A stretch of 64,000 bases of DNA from Filimonas effusa (lineage in GTDB: Bacteria; Bacteroidota; Bacteroidia; Chitinophagales; Chitinophagaceae). Positions 56,704 through 64,000 of the stretch are shown here, piece after piece. The DNA lies in assembly GCF_004118675.1 (NCBI RefSeq), contig NZ_SDHZ01000001.1, forward strand, positions 1 through 64,000, written 5' to 3'. Numbering within the stretch: the first letter of the stretch is position 1; each line of letters starts with the position of its first letter. Both the position numbers and the translations under genes were made by a program. The notes beneath the pieces were generated by a model. That model worked only from the letters and a program-made list of their open reading frames with translations, did not search any database and had not been told where the DNA came from.

Positions 56704-59700
56704 TTAATCCACCGAAGGAGGCATTAGCTTGTAAACAACAGGCGTCACTATCCTCGATAACAAGGTGGAACTGATCAAACCTCCGATCATAACAATGGCC
56801 AGTGGCGATATCAGCGGGTTGCTCGATAACGCAATAGGTAACAGTCCTCCGATAGCCGTAAAAGTGGTAAGTATGATCGGCAGAAAGCGCGTTTCCCCCG
56901 CCTGTTCTATCGCCTCGTCTAAAGCCATTCCTTCACGCCTTAACTGGTTGGTGAAGTCTACAAGTAGTATCGTGTTCTTAACTTCTATACCAGCCAGCGC
57001 TACGATACCTATGGTCGCAACAAACGACATCGAGTTGCCTGTGGCAAGTAAAGCCAGCACAGCCCCCACAATACCCAATGGTATCACCGACAATACAATA
57101 AGTGTGCTTTTGAATGTCTTGAACTCAAGTATCAGGATGGCTATGAACATAAACAAAGTGACGAGTATGATGCTGCCGAAGCCCCCGAACGACTGGTTTC
57201 GGCTTTCTATCTCACCACCCATAGCATAGGTATAACCCGCCGGTAACTTCATCTTGTCCATCTGCTTCACTACGTCCTGTATCACCCTGTCATTGAGATA
57301 TCCTTTCTGTACAAAAGAATTCACCGATACCGTACGTGTCTTGTTATAGTGATTGATCTTCAACGGCGAGGTCTCCATCTGTAAGGTCGCTAATTGCGAT
57401 AAAGGAACCGATTGCCCCGTAACACTATTGACGTATAGATTATTGAAAATCGACAGGTCTGGATAAGCCGGGCGCGGTGTCGTTAATAATATGGTGTAAT
57501 CATCCCCCTTCGTATCAGGATTGGTGAAGGTGCCTACCGGTAAACCGGCAATAGCCATCCGTACCGTTCGCCCGATATTTACCGTAGGTACTCCTAACAT
57601 CAACGCCTTGTCTTTATTGGTCGTAACCCTGATGTCGGTTTTTAAATTCCTGACAGGATTATTTACATACAAAGTACCCTCTGTTTTTTTAAGCATGTTT
57701 TCTACCCTTTCCGCCAGCATCCGTAACGTATCCAGGTCGTCGCCCTGCAAGCGAACCTCTACCGGCGAAATAATGGGCTCTCCCTGCTCAAAGTTCTTCA
57801 CCTCCACCTTGGCGCCCGGATAAGGCGTCCATTTGCTTCTTAGCTGCTCTATGATCTCCAGCTTTCTCGAAGGTTTGGTGTCGGGATATAACTGTACAAA
57901 CAGCTCGGCAAAATCGCTCTTTTCGTTTTGCTGTAACACATTGTAATAGATCCGCGGATTACCCTTGCCCACATTCGTTGCAAAATACTGGATCTCCGGT
58001 ACCTGTTTTAGTTCCTTTTCTATCTGCCTTGAAATGGAATCGGTATAGTAAAGATTCGATTGCAGCGGTGCCGATATATTTACCAGGAACTGTGGCTTCT
58101 CCGATGCAGGAAATAAACTAAAGCCTACCACTTTTATCAGTCCCAGCGATCCAACGAATATCACCACGGCAATTATAATAGTAACTACAGGCCGCTGTAA
58201 TGCTTTCTCTAAAAGCTTCGCATAACTGCCGTGGATTATTTTCTGTAAGCCACGTAAGAAAATGTTGCCTGCTGCATGTGCATGTGGTTTCAGCAGATGA
58301 CTGGAAAGAAAAGGTACCACCGTAAGCGCAACAATAAGCGATGCAAGTACCGAACATATCACCGCAATAGGTAAGCTGCGGATGAAATCGCCGGAAGCTT
58401 CAGGCATAAACATCAGTGGCATAAAAGCTATGATCAGCGTTGCCGTACAGCCTAACACCGCCATGCCTATCTGTTGCGTAGCTTTAAGTGTTGCATCCAG
58501 TCTGCTATGTCCTTCACGCATCCAGCGCTCTATGTTTTCCACTACCACAATACTGTCGTCAACCAGCAACCCAAGTGCTACCACCAGCCCTACAATACTC
58601 AATTGATTGAGTGTATAGCCCAGCAGGTTGATCATGACAATACCTATGGCCAGCGATAACGGAATAGAGATCATCACCACAAGCGAAGCCCTGATACCCA
58701 ATGGCAGCAACGTCAATAACACCAGGAAGATCGCGATCAGGAAATCCTCTCCAAGCCCGCCCAAACGATGGTTCACATTATCTGCCTGGTCAAAATGTAA
58801 CTGCAGGTCTATATTCTTGGGTAGTGTCTTCCTGTACGCCTCTAATACCGGTAAATACTGCTTCTGAACCTTGGTGATATTTTCTCCCGGCTTCTGCGCC
58901 GCAACTACAAATACACAGCGATGCCCGTTAAGCCTTGTCAGACTTTTCTCCGATCCATAATCGAAATAAACATTCGCTACATCTTTAAGGATGATGTTTT
59001 TACCATTACTGCTCGTGATAACAGTACGCTGTATATCATCTATGCTTTGATAGTTGCCGTTCGTTTTTATATTGAATGACTTGCTGCCTTCATTAACACT
59101 CCCCCCGGGAATATTGGCAATCTCACTCTGTAAGGCATTCGCCACCTGTGTAACCGGCAGGCGTAGCAATGCCAGCTTCTCCAGCTGCAGATCAACACGG
59201 ATGATCTGGTCCGATAACCCTTCTATCTCTATATTCTTAAGAGCAGGTATTTTCTCCAAAGCATCCTGCAGGTCTTCAGCAGCCTTCCTGAGTTTGTCCT
59301 TGGGTGCGTTGTCCGATACCAGCGCCATCTGTAGAATATTTACATTCGATGGATCTGCTTTCTGTACCTCAATGCTATAAATGTCCTGTGGTAACTCCCC
59401 CCTGATCGCTCCTGTTTCACGTATCAGCTCCTGGTATTTCGATTCTACATCAACACTGTATTTATACTCCACCAGTAACACCGCCAGCCCGTCACCGATC
59501 GATGTCTTGATCCGCTTTATATTATCAAGGCTGTGAATACGCTTTTCCAATGGTTTCACCACCAGGTCCTCCATATCCTTCGGACTGGTGCCGGGATACA
59601 CCACTACTACAGGGAAATTAGGTGCATTCATGTCCGGGTCCTCCGAACGTGGCATGTTAAGTATAGTGGTAACACCTAAGGCCACAACCATCAGCACCAT

Positions 59701-59748
59701 GATCAGGGTGAACTGGTAGTTCTTTACTGCATACGCTGATATCTTCAT
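56704..59748 (-). CDS. RND efflux permease (AcrB-like)
   Basis: A 1014-aa inner-membrane pump with twelve helices and two large periplasmic loops. The proton-relay Asp pair is in GLVVALGLLVDDSIVVVENI (TM4), and the typical RND block FPVVVVYPGTSPKDMEDLV is near the N-terminus. It should form the AcrA-AcrB-TolC type tripartite complex with the two genes upstream. Its start overlaps the adaptor gene stop by 4 bp (ATGA), so it is cotranslated. Substrates unknown; the paired operator sites suggest control by the adjacent TetR. Confidence 0.94.
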   Translation of the reverse strand: MKISAYAVKNYQFTLIMVLMVVALGVTTILNMPRSEDPDMNAPNFPVVVVYPGTSPKDMEDLVVKPLEKRIHSLDNIKRIKTSIGDGLAVLLVEYKYSVDVESKYQELIRETGAIRGELPQDIYSIEVQKADPSNVNILQMALVSDNAPKDKLRKAAEDLQDALEKIPALKNIEIEGLSDQIIRVDLQLEKLALLRLPVTQVANALQSEIANIPGGSVNEGSKSFNIKTNGNYQSIDDIQRTVITSSNGKNIILKDVANVYFDYGSEKSLTRLNGHRCVFVVAAQKPGENITKVQKQYLPVLEAYRKTLPKNIDLQLHFDQADNVNHRLGGLGEDFLIAIFLVLLTLLPLGIRASLVVMISIPLSLAIGIVMINLLGYTLNQLSIVGLVVALGLLVDDSIVVVENIERWMREGHSRLDATLKATQQIGMAVLGCTATLIIAFMPLMFMPEASGDFIRSLPIAVICSVLASLIVALTVVPFLSSHLLKPHAHAAGNIFLRGLQKIIHGSYAKLLEKALQRPVVTIIIAVVIFVGSLGLIKVVGFSLFPASEKPQFLVNISAPLQSNLYYTDSISRQIEKELKQVPEIQYFATNVGKGNPRIYYNVLQQNEKSDFAELFVQLYPDTKPSRKLEIIEQLRSKWTPYPGAKVEVKNFEQGEPIISPVEVRLQGDDLDTLRMLAERVENMLKKTEGTLYVNNPVRNLKTDIRVTTNKDKALMLGVPTVNIGRTVRMAIAGLPVGTFTNPDTKGDDYTILLTTPRPAYPDLSIFNNLYVNSVTGQSVPLSQLATLQMETSPLKINHYNKTRTVSVNSFVQKGYLNDRVIQDVVKQMDKMKLPAGYTYAMGGEIESRNQSFGGFGSIILVTLFMFIAILILEFKTFKSTLIVLSVIPLGIVGAVLALLATGNSMSFVATIGIVALAGIEVKNTILLVDFTNQLRREGMALDEAIEQAGETRFLPIILTTFTAIGGLLPIALSSNPLISPLAIVMIGGLISSTLLSRIVTPVVYKLMPPSVD

Positions 59749-60791
59749 GGCTTACCTGTATTTTGTATCGTAATAGGTGATTTGTCATCCAGGTAAGCAT
59801 TACCCGAAACGATCAGCGATTGCGCATGTTCCAGTCCCCCGGTTACCAGTACTGCTCCATTTTCTACGCTGCCCAGCGTTACCTTTACCTTGGTGGCTGT
59901 TTTATTGTCATTGGTGATAAACACATAACCCTCATGCTGGTCGCCGTCAAGCAAAGCATCGTAAGGAATACGCCATGCATTAACCGCACGTGAAGGTGTA
60001 ATAGTGGCCTTGCCAAAAAGTCCCGACGCAAGTATCTTCGGCTGATCCTGGAGTTTTAGTTGTATCACAAATGTGCCGCTGGCATCTATGCCCTCCGGCT
60101 TCTTAAATACAACAGCATTGATCGTAGTACCCGGCAAAGCATCGGTTGCAACAACAGCTTTATCGCCTACCTGTATCGCCGCCCATTGCTGATCGCTTAC
60201 ACCTGCCTTTAAAAGCCAGCTTCCTTTGCCCGCACCATTGATCATTACCACAGGAGTACCGGGACCAACTACCTGCCCTTCATTCGCATACTTGCGTAAT
60301 ACATACCCGTCCGAAGTAGCCCTTATCTCTGAGTAACCCTGGTTGAACTTTACAGCATTTTGCTGCTGACGCGCTATGTCCAGCGCCGTCTGTGCATTCT
60401 GCATCTGCTCCAGCGTAGCTACACTGTCTTTGTATAGATTCCGCGCCCGCTCATAATCACGCTGTGCCTTCTGTAGCGCCAGATCCGACTGGCTAACCTG
60501 TGCATTGATCTCGGTTAAATGCAGGCTGGCTATAAGCTGACCTCTCCTTACCGCATCTCCCTCCTGTACATAAATACGGCTGATGATACCACCATTCTTA
60601 AATGATAAATTAGTCTCATCATCAGTCGTAAACTGCCCCGAAGCATATATAGGCTGCCGCGTCGCTTCCTGCGATAACGACATTACCTGCACAGGAATAA
60701 TATCCGTCTGTATCTTGCTGTGCTTGGCCTCTTTGTTATGACAGGCGCCTGCCAATAGCAGAAAACCTAATGGAATGAAATGTATTTTCAT
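59745..60791 (-). CDS. RND efflux periplasmic adaptor (AcrA-like)
   Basis: A 348-aa membrane-fusion protein. A lipoprotein-like signal (FIPLGFLLLAGACHNKEA) is followed by the split biotinyl-lipoyl domain (ISRIYVQEGDAVRRGQLIA and IRATSDGYVLRKYANEGQVV), a helical hairpin (QSDLALQKAQRDYERARNLY) and beta-barrel/MP domains. It bridges the permease and TolC. 8 bp after tolC; overlaps the permease by 4 bp. Confidence 0.93.
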   Translation of the reverse strand: MKIHFIPLGFLLLAGACHNKEAKHSKIQTDIIPVQVMSLSQEATRQPIYASGQFTTDDETNLSFKNGGIISRIYVQEGDAVRRGQLIASLHLTEINAQVSQSDLALQKAQRDYERARNLYKDSVATLEQMQNAQTALDIARQQQNAVKFNQGYSEIRATSDGYVLRKYANEGQVVGPGTPVVMINGAGKGSWLLKAGVSDQQWAAIQVGDKAVVATDALPGTTINAVVFKKPEGIDASGTFVIQLKLQDQPKILASGLFGKATITPSRAVNAWRIPYDALLDGDQHEGYVFITNDNKTATKVKVTLGSVENGAVLVTGGLEHAQSLIVSGNAYLDDKSPITIQNTGKP

Positions 60792-60799
60792 AAATGACT

Positions 60800-62152
60800 T
60801 TATTTGTTGTTAATAGGGTAGGAGGCGGTTTCTCTCTCAAGGTTAGTAACGGCAATAAGCACTTTATATTTATTGATCGTAGCCGAAAGCTGCGCCGATG
60901 TAAGATGCGTGCGGGCATCCACTGTTTCTATAAAGGTGTTCGTTCCTGCTTTATAACCTTTGTCTATAAGCCTGAAATAACTGCTCGCTGCTTCCAGTTG
61001 CTTTAAAGAACTCTGATAACTATGTAAGGCCGCCGTGAGATTATTGCGTGCTACATTGATGCTTAACTCCAGCTGCTGCTTTACATGGCTGAGATTGAGC
61101 TGCGCATTCCTTACATCCAGTTCCGACTGTTTTATCTTATAGGTGTTACGGTTGCCGCTGAATATCGGAAAGCTTAATTGCAACCCCGCCATATAATAAC
61201 GCGATTGCCCGTTGAACTTCCAGTTCTGCGCCTGTGAACCTAAGTCCAGGAAGCCATTAAGTTTAGGTACATTAAACCTGCGGTTCATCTTTACCACAGT
61301 CTCGTTAAGTCCAATCACCTGCTGTAACGATTTTAACTCCTCTCTGCTTTCAACACCGTTGGTCGCTTCGGTCAACGCTTTCACTTCATCGATACCACTG
61401 GTATCGATAGAAGCCTGCGCATCCCTGTTTAACAGCGAATTAAAATAGAGCCTCGCATTTTCTGCCTGCTGCTGCGCACCGGTGATCTGGGCATTGATGC
61501 TCTCAACCTCGCTGGTTGCCCTTAATATGTAGGCTGGCAATCCTTTGCCATTCTCAAGCAGCTTTTCATTTACCCGGCGGCTCTCCTGCGCTAACTGAAG
61601 CGTCGACTCATAAATATGTATCGCCTGTAAGGAAGAAAGATAATTGTAATAAGCTGTTTTTATACTTTTTACCAGCTCCCGTTTGTATAACTCCACCTCA
61701 TAACCTTGCAGAGTGACCTGCTGCTCCTGTATCTTCTTATTATATCCTATATCACTGTTGATAATGGGTACAGATGTGCGGACCTTCCCATCATAAAAAT
61801 TCTGTGGCAGGAAATTGATCTGCTGGTTTTCTAAATGCGGAAAATTGTTCGAAGAGGTGAGTTGGTTTAATGTGCCATAAACGCCATTTAACAGATCTCC
61901 CAGCGGTAAAGGAATGTCGCGCCCTCCATCCGCTGTGGTGTAATCAAACATAAAAGCAACAGTGGGTAAATAAAGGCTCTTGGCGCTTTGTAGTCCGTAT
62001 AACGCCTTCGCCAGTGAAATGCTTTTTTGTTGTAACACCAGGTTTTTGGCAAATCCCTCCTGTATATAACGGTCCAGGGTGCTGTCCTGCGCCTTTAATA
62101 CGGCAGTACCCGCCGGCATAAAAAATAAAAGCAATGAAAAAAATGGTTTCAT
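60800..62152 (-). CDS. TolC family outer-membrane efflux protein
   Basis: A 450-aa protein with a signal peptide and two OEP repeats of long helices: YNKKIQEQQVTLQGYEVELY in the first, YKIKQSELDVRNAQLNLSHV in the second. It should form the trimeric outer-membrane duct of the tripartite pump encoded by the next two genes. First gene of the operon; a TetR-type operator lies 30-42 bp upstream of its ATG. Confidence 0.94.
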   Translation of the reverse strand: MKPFFSLLLFFMPAGTAVLKAQDSTLDRYIQEGFAKNLVLQQKSISLAKALYGLQSAKSLYLPTVAFMFDYTTADGGRDIPLPLGDLLNGVYGTLNQLTSSNNFPHLENQQINFLPQNFYDGKVRTSVPIINSDIGYNKKIQEQQVTLQGYEVELYKRELVKSIKTAYYNYLSSLQAIHIYESTLQLAQESRRVNEKLLENGKGLPAYILRATSEVESINAQITGAQQQAENARLYFNSLLNRDAQASIDTSGIDEVKALTEATNGVESREELKSLQQVIGLNETVVKMNRRFNVPKLNGFLDLGSQAQNWKFNGQSRYYMAGLQLSFPIFSGNRNTYKIKQSELDVRNAQLNLSHVKQQLELSINVARNNLTAALHSYQSSLKQLEAASSYFRLIDKGYKAGTNTFIETVDARTHLTSAQLSATINKYKVLIAVTNLERETASYPINNK

Positions 62153-62181
62153 CAGCAGGTATTTAAAATAATGATCATTTG

Positions 62182-62194
62182 TTAACAGTGTTAA
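62182..62194. promoter_or_regulatory. Probable TetR operator before tolC
   Basis: TTAACAGTGTTAA, a 13-bp palindrome around one central base. It lies between the tolC start (62152) and the tetR stop (62208). The identical sequence occurs upstream of tetR at 62863-62875. Confidence 0.65.
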
Positions 62195-62207
62195 TTAGAA
62201 AGGACGC

Positions 62208-62849
62208 TTATTGGGTACTCTCTATCAGCCGTACAAACGCCTGGAAGGTATCTTCCATTAGCGTCCCAGGATCGGGCAACTGACTTTTATTAGTGGCAAT
62301 CTGATCCAGGTGCCCTACTATTTTCATAGTACATAACCCATGCATAAATGCCCATATCACCATCACCATTTGTATCGGCTCGTAATTCTTGAAATAACCT
62401 TCCGCCATACAAGCTTCTACCGATTGTAATAAAGCATAGAACGCAGTGGACCCCTCCATCCATTCTTCATTTTGGCAATAGTTGGCCAGGTAATCGACCG
62501 GCTCTCGCATAATGAACATAACTTCATAGAAATCACTATGTTCCATGGCAAATTGCATGTAAATACGCCCCATCGCCTTTAAGCGCTCAAACGGATGCTC
62601 AACCATCGCCAATACACTAAACCGGCTGTTGAGCAGCGCAAAACCCTCGGTATGAAGTGCATGTATGATCTCACTCTTGTCTTTATAATACAGGTATATG
62701 GTCGTTGGACTATAACCTATCGCCGATGCGATCTTCCGGATAGAGGTAGCCTCAAATCCTTCTTGTTTAAAAACCACTTTGGCGGCATCCAATATCTGCT
62801 TGCGCAGATCTTCTTTTGGGCGTTCTTTTCTATTCTTGGGTACCATCAT
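62208..62849 (-). CDS. TetR/AcrR family transcriptional repressor
   Basis: A 213-aa regulator with an N-terminal TetR helix-turn-helix (ILDAAKVVFKQEGFEATSIR, then IASAIGYSPTTIYLYYKDKS) and a helical ligand-binding domain. It lies just upstream of and codirectional with the tolC-adaptor-permease operon. Identical palindromes in front of tetR and tolC suggest it represses both. The ligand is unknown. The start is the first of two adjacent ATG codons; a promoter box lies only a few bases upstream, so the leader is very short. Confidence 0.92.
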   Translation of the reverse strand: MMVPKNRKERPKEDLRKQILDAAKVVFKQEGFEATSIRKIASAIGYSPTTIYLYYKDKSEIIHALHTEGFALLNSRFSVLAMVEHPFERLKAMGRIYMQFAMEHSDFYEVMFIMREPVDYLANYCQNEEWMEGSTAFYALLQSVEACMAEGYFKNYEPIQMVMVIWAFMHGLCTMKIVGHLDQIATNKSQLPDPGTLMEDTFQAFVRLIESTQ

Positions 62850-62853
62850 GCTG

Positions 62854-62861
62854 CAAACATA
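62854..62861 (-). promoter_or_regulatory. Bacteroidota -7 box for tetR
   Basis: TATGTTTG on the minus strand matches TAnnTTTG exactly, 5 bp from the tetR ATG. The palindromic operator lies directly upstream, so a bound repressor would block the promoter. Confidence 0.55.
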
Positions 62862-62862
62862 C

Positions 62863-62875
62863 TTAACAGTGTTAA
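62863..62875. promoter_or_regulatory. Probable TetR operator before tetR
   Basis: TTAACAGTGTTAA, the same 13-bp palindrome as at 62182-62194, located between the -33 and -7 regions of the predicted tetR promoter. Confidence 0.65.
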
Positions 62876-63109
62876 TATTTTGCTTGTGAAACTGGAAAAA
62901 ATTGGATGAACGGTAAATGCAGGTGGTAAATGTTGGTAGGCCAGGCCGTACTAAAGCCGCCTTAAAGCCGCTTACGAACCGCCTTCATCGGCAATTCTCG
63001 AAGGAGACTCGAATGTCCGCCGGAATGGGCTCCTTTGCCCAGGCGTAATGTATAGAAAAGTTAAGCTGGAATAAACACTGTCAACATGCCAAATAGCTAT
63101 ACTTGCCGG

Positions 63110-63343
63110 TTATTTATCTTTTATGATGTTTTGCAGGCGCTGCTCCAGCCTGTAACGGAGAGCATAGTCGGTAGGGTAAGCAACAGATAAAGGTTGATTC
63201 ACCTGCTTCTCTATCAGGTAGCTGCTTACCTGCTCGTGCTCACGCTGCTCCATAAAATGTAACAATACATCTACCTCTTCGGGAGTACATTCATTGGATA
63301 AATACTTCCTGAAAAGGGAAGGAATAATTTCGGGATAATTCAT
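63110..63343 (-). CDS. Short FecR/anti-sigma N-terminal-like protein
   Basis: A 77-aa protein resembling only the N-terminal helical sigma-binding part of Bacteroidota FecR-type anti-sigma factors (IIPSLFRKYLSNECTPEEVD, VLLHFMEQ). The membrane segment and periplasmic FecR domain that normally follow are absent, and the ~260 bp downstream show no continuation. It is 11 bp after the ECF sigma gene and could be a minimal cytoplasmic anti-sigma factor or a truncated gene. Confidence 0.7.
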   Translation of the reverse strand: MNYPEIIPSLFRKYLSNECTPEEVDVLLHFMEQREHEQVSSYLIEKQVNQPLSVAYPTDYALRYRLEQRLQNIIKDK

Positions 63344-63354
63344 ATCTATCCGCT

Positions 63355-63963
63355 TTAGAGATTTTTACAAAAGCAACTGAAAGCAAGTCCTAACAGCACT
63401 TCTTCATGCTCCTCAAGGTACTTGCGAAGCGCGTTTCTTGCCTGGGTCATGTGATCCTTAACTGTCGCAAGCGATATCGATAACAGTACGCTTGCTTCTT
63501 TATAAGAACAACCTTCAATTTTACATAACTCAAACACGCGGCGGCGCTGCGGACTGAGATGGGCAATTGCTTTCTGAAGAATACCGGCATTCTCACGGTA
63601 TAATAAAGCTTCCTCAATATGACTATAGGTCTCAGAAGCAGTGCTCCTGATCCGGTCATACAACTGTTGATCACGCGTAGCTGTAGCAAAAAAATCATAA
63701 ACCCTGTTTCGGCCGGCAGTAAATAAATAACCGCCAAAACTATGATCGATCTCCAGCTGCTCCCGCTTATGCCATATGCGCGCAAATATATCCTGCACCA
63801 GCTCCTCGGCTGTAAAGGAATCTTTAACTAACGCTAGTATGTTATAATATAAGCGCTCACTATATTGGTGATATAGTTCCGTGAAGGCTATAGTACAGCC
63901 GCCTTTTAGCTGCAGCACAAGCGATTTCTCGCTCTGGCTCTTATATGGGATGCCGGCAGTCAC
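63355..63963 (-). CDS. ECF RNA polymerase sigma factor
   Basis: A 202-aa sigma-70 family protein of the Bacteroidota FecI-like group. Region 2 is at about residues 25-90 (EELVQDIFARIWHKREQLEI) and region 4 at about 130-190 (LSPQRRRVFELCKIEGCSYK, then LSISLATVKDHMTQARNALR). The start is GTG at 63963, since an in-frame stop lies upstream and no ATG fits. A short FecR-like gene follows 11 bp downstream, but no SusC/TonB receptor is visible in the window. Confidence 0.92.
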   Translation of the reverse strand: MTAGIPYKSQSEKSLVLQLKGGCTIAFTELYHQYSERLYYNILALVKDSFTAEELVQDIFARIWHKREQLEIDHSFGGYLFTAGRNRVYDFFATATRDQQLYDRIRSTASETYSHIEEALLYRENAGILQKAIAHLSPQRRRVFELCKIEGCSYKEASVLLSISLATVKDHMTQARNALRKYLEEHEEVLLGLAFSCFCKNL

Positions 63964-64000
63964 TAGAAATGGATATTGGATGTTAGATTATGCAATATAA

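Noticed and set aside
1-64000. tRNA, rRNA and CRISPR signals
   Set aside because: No cloverleaf-like sequence, rRNA segment or regularly spaced direct repeat was seen by eye. A tRNAscan/Infernal run would be needed to exclude small RNAs fully.

Overview
The window reads as a chromosomal segment of a Bacteroidota bacterium, most likely of the family Chitinophagaceae (inference). Supporting signs are TAnnTTTG-type -7 promoter boxes (at 7141, 10564 and, on the minus strand, 62854), a gliding-clade style surface RHS (YD-repeat) locus, a PPGQ-type mini-lipoprotein, an ECF sigma gene next to a FecR-like N-terminal fragment, and lipoproteins and secreted enzymes typical of that group. No rRNA, tRNA or CRISPR array was seen.

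Left arm (1-13.6 kb): housekeeping and envelope genes. These are a CPBP protease, a secreted NUC1 nuclease, peptidase T, an SPFH protein, an ExbB/ExbD pair, prmC, ribD, a YigZ/IMPACT protein, a 3-hydroxyacyl-CoA dehydrogenase, a carboxypeptidase-regulatory-like protein, an Mrp/ApbC ATPase, a 54-aa lipoprotein, pyrF and a secreted TPR-like protein.

Centre (13.9-39.7 kb): an accessory island built round a polymorphic-toxin locus. Six tightly packed plus-strand genes encode an outer-membrane beta-barrel candidate, an Fn3-like secreted protein, a lipoprotein, a 1985-aa RHS-family surface protein with no toxin tip, a membrane-anchored protein and a 2869-aa RHS protein ending in a cytidine-deaminase-superfamily toxin (HAE...CPNC). 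A DUF416 gene, the candidate immunity gene, faces it convergently. Downstream is a cassette graveyard. It holds a broken small gene, an IS66 element whose transposase has one in-frame stop, a frameshifted nuclease-type toxin tip, an overlapping gene that appears homologous to that toxin but has lost the E-x-K motif, another small gene, and a second, heavily decayed RHS tip with its own toxin and immunity remnants. That decayed tip also carries a perfect 19-bp hairpin that introduces a stop codon.

Right arm (39.9-64 kb): a GH28 glycosidase, an NTF2-like protein, an AraC regulator, an SdpI-like membrane protein, a glutaryl-CoA-dehydrogenase-like enzyme, a lone GerE regulator, shikimate kinase, a DUF423 protein, a STAS-like protein, ClpC, a DUF885 metallopeptidase, an erythromycin-esterase-like protein, an APC permease and a lipoprotein. 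Next comes a tolC-adaptor-RND permease operon with a TetR gene. The same 13-bp palindrome precedes both tolC and tetR and is the probable operator. The window ends with an ECF sigma factor and a truncated anti-sigma-like gene.
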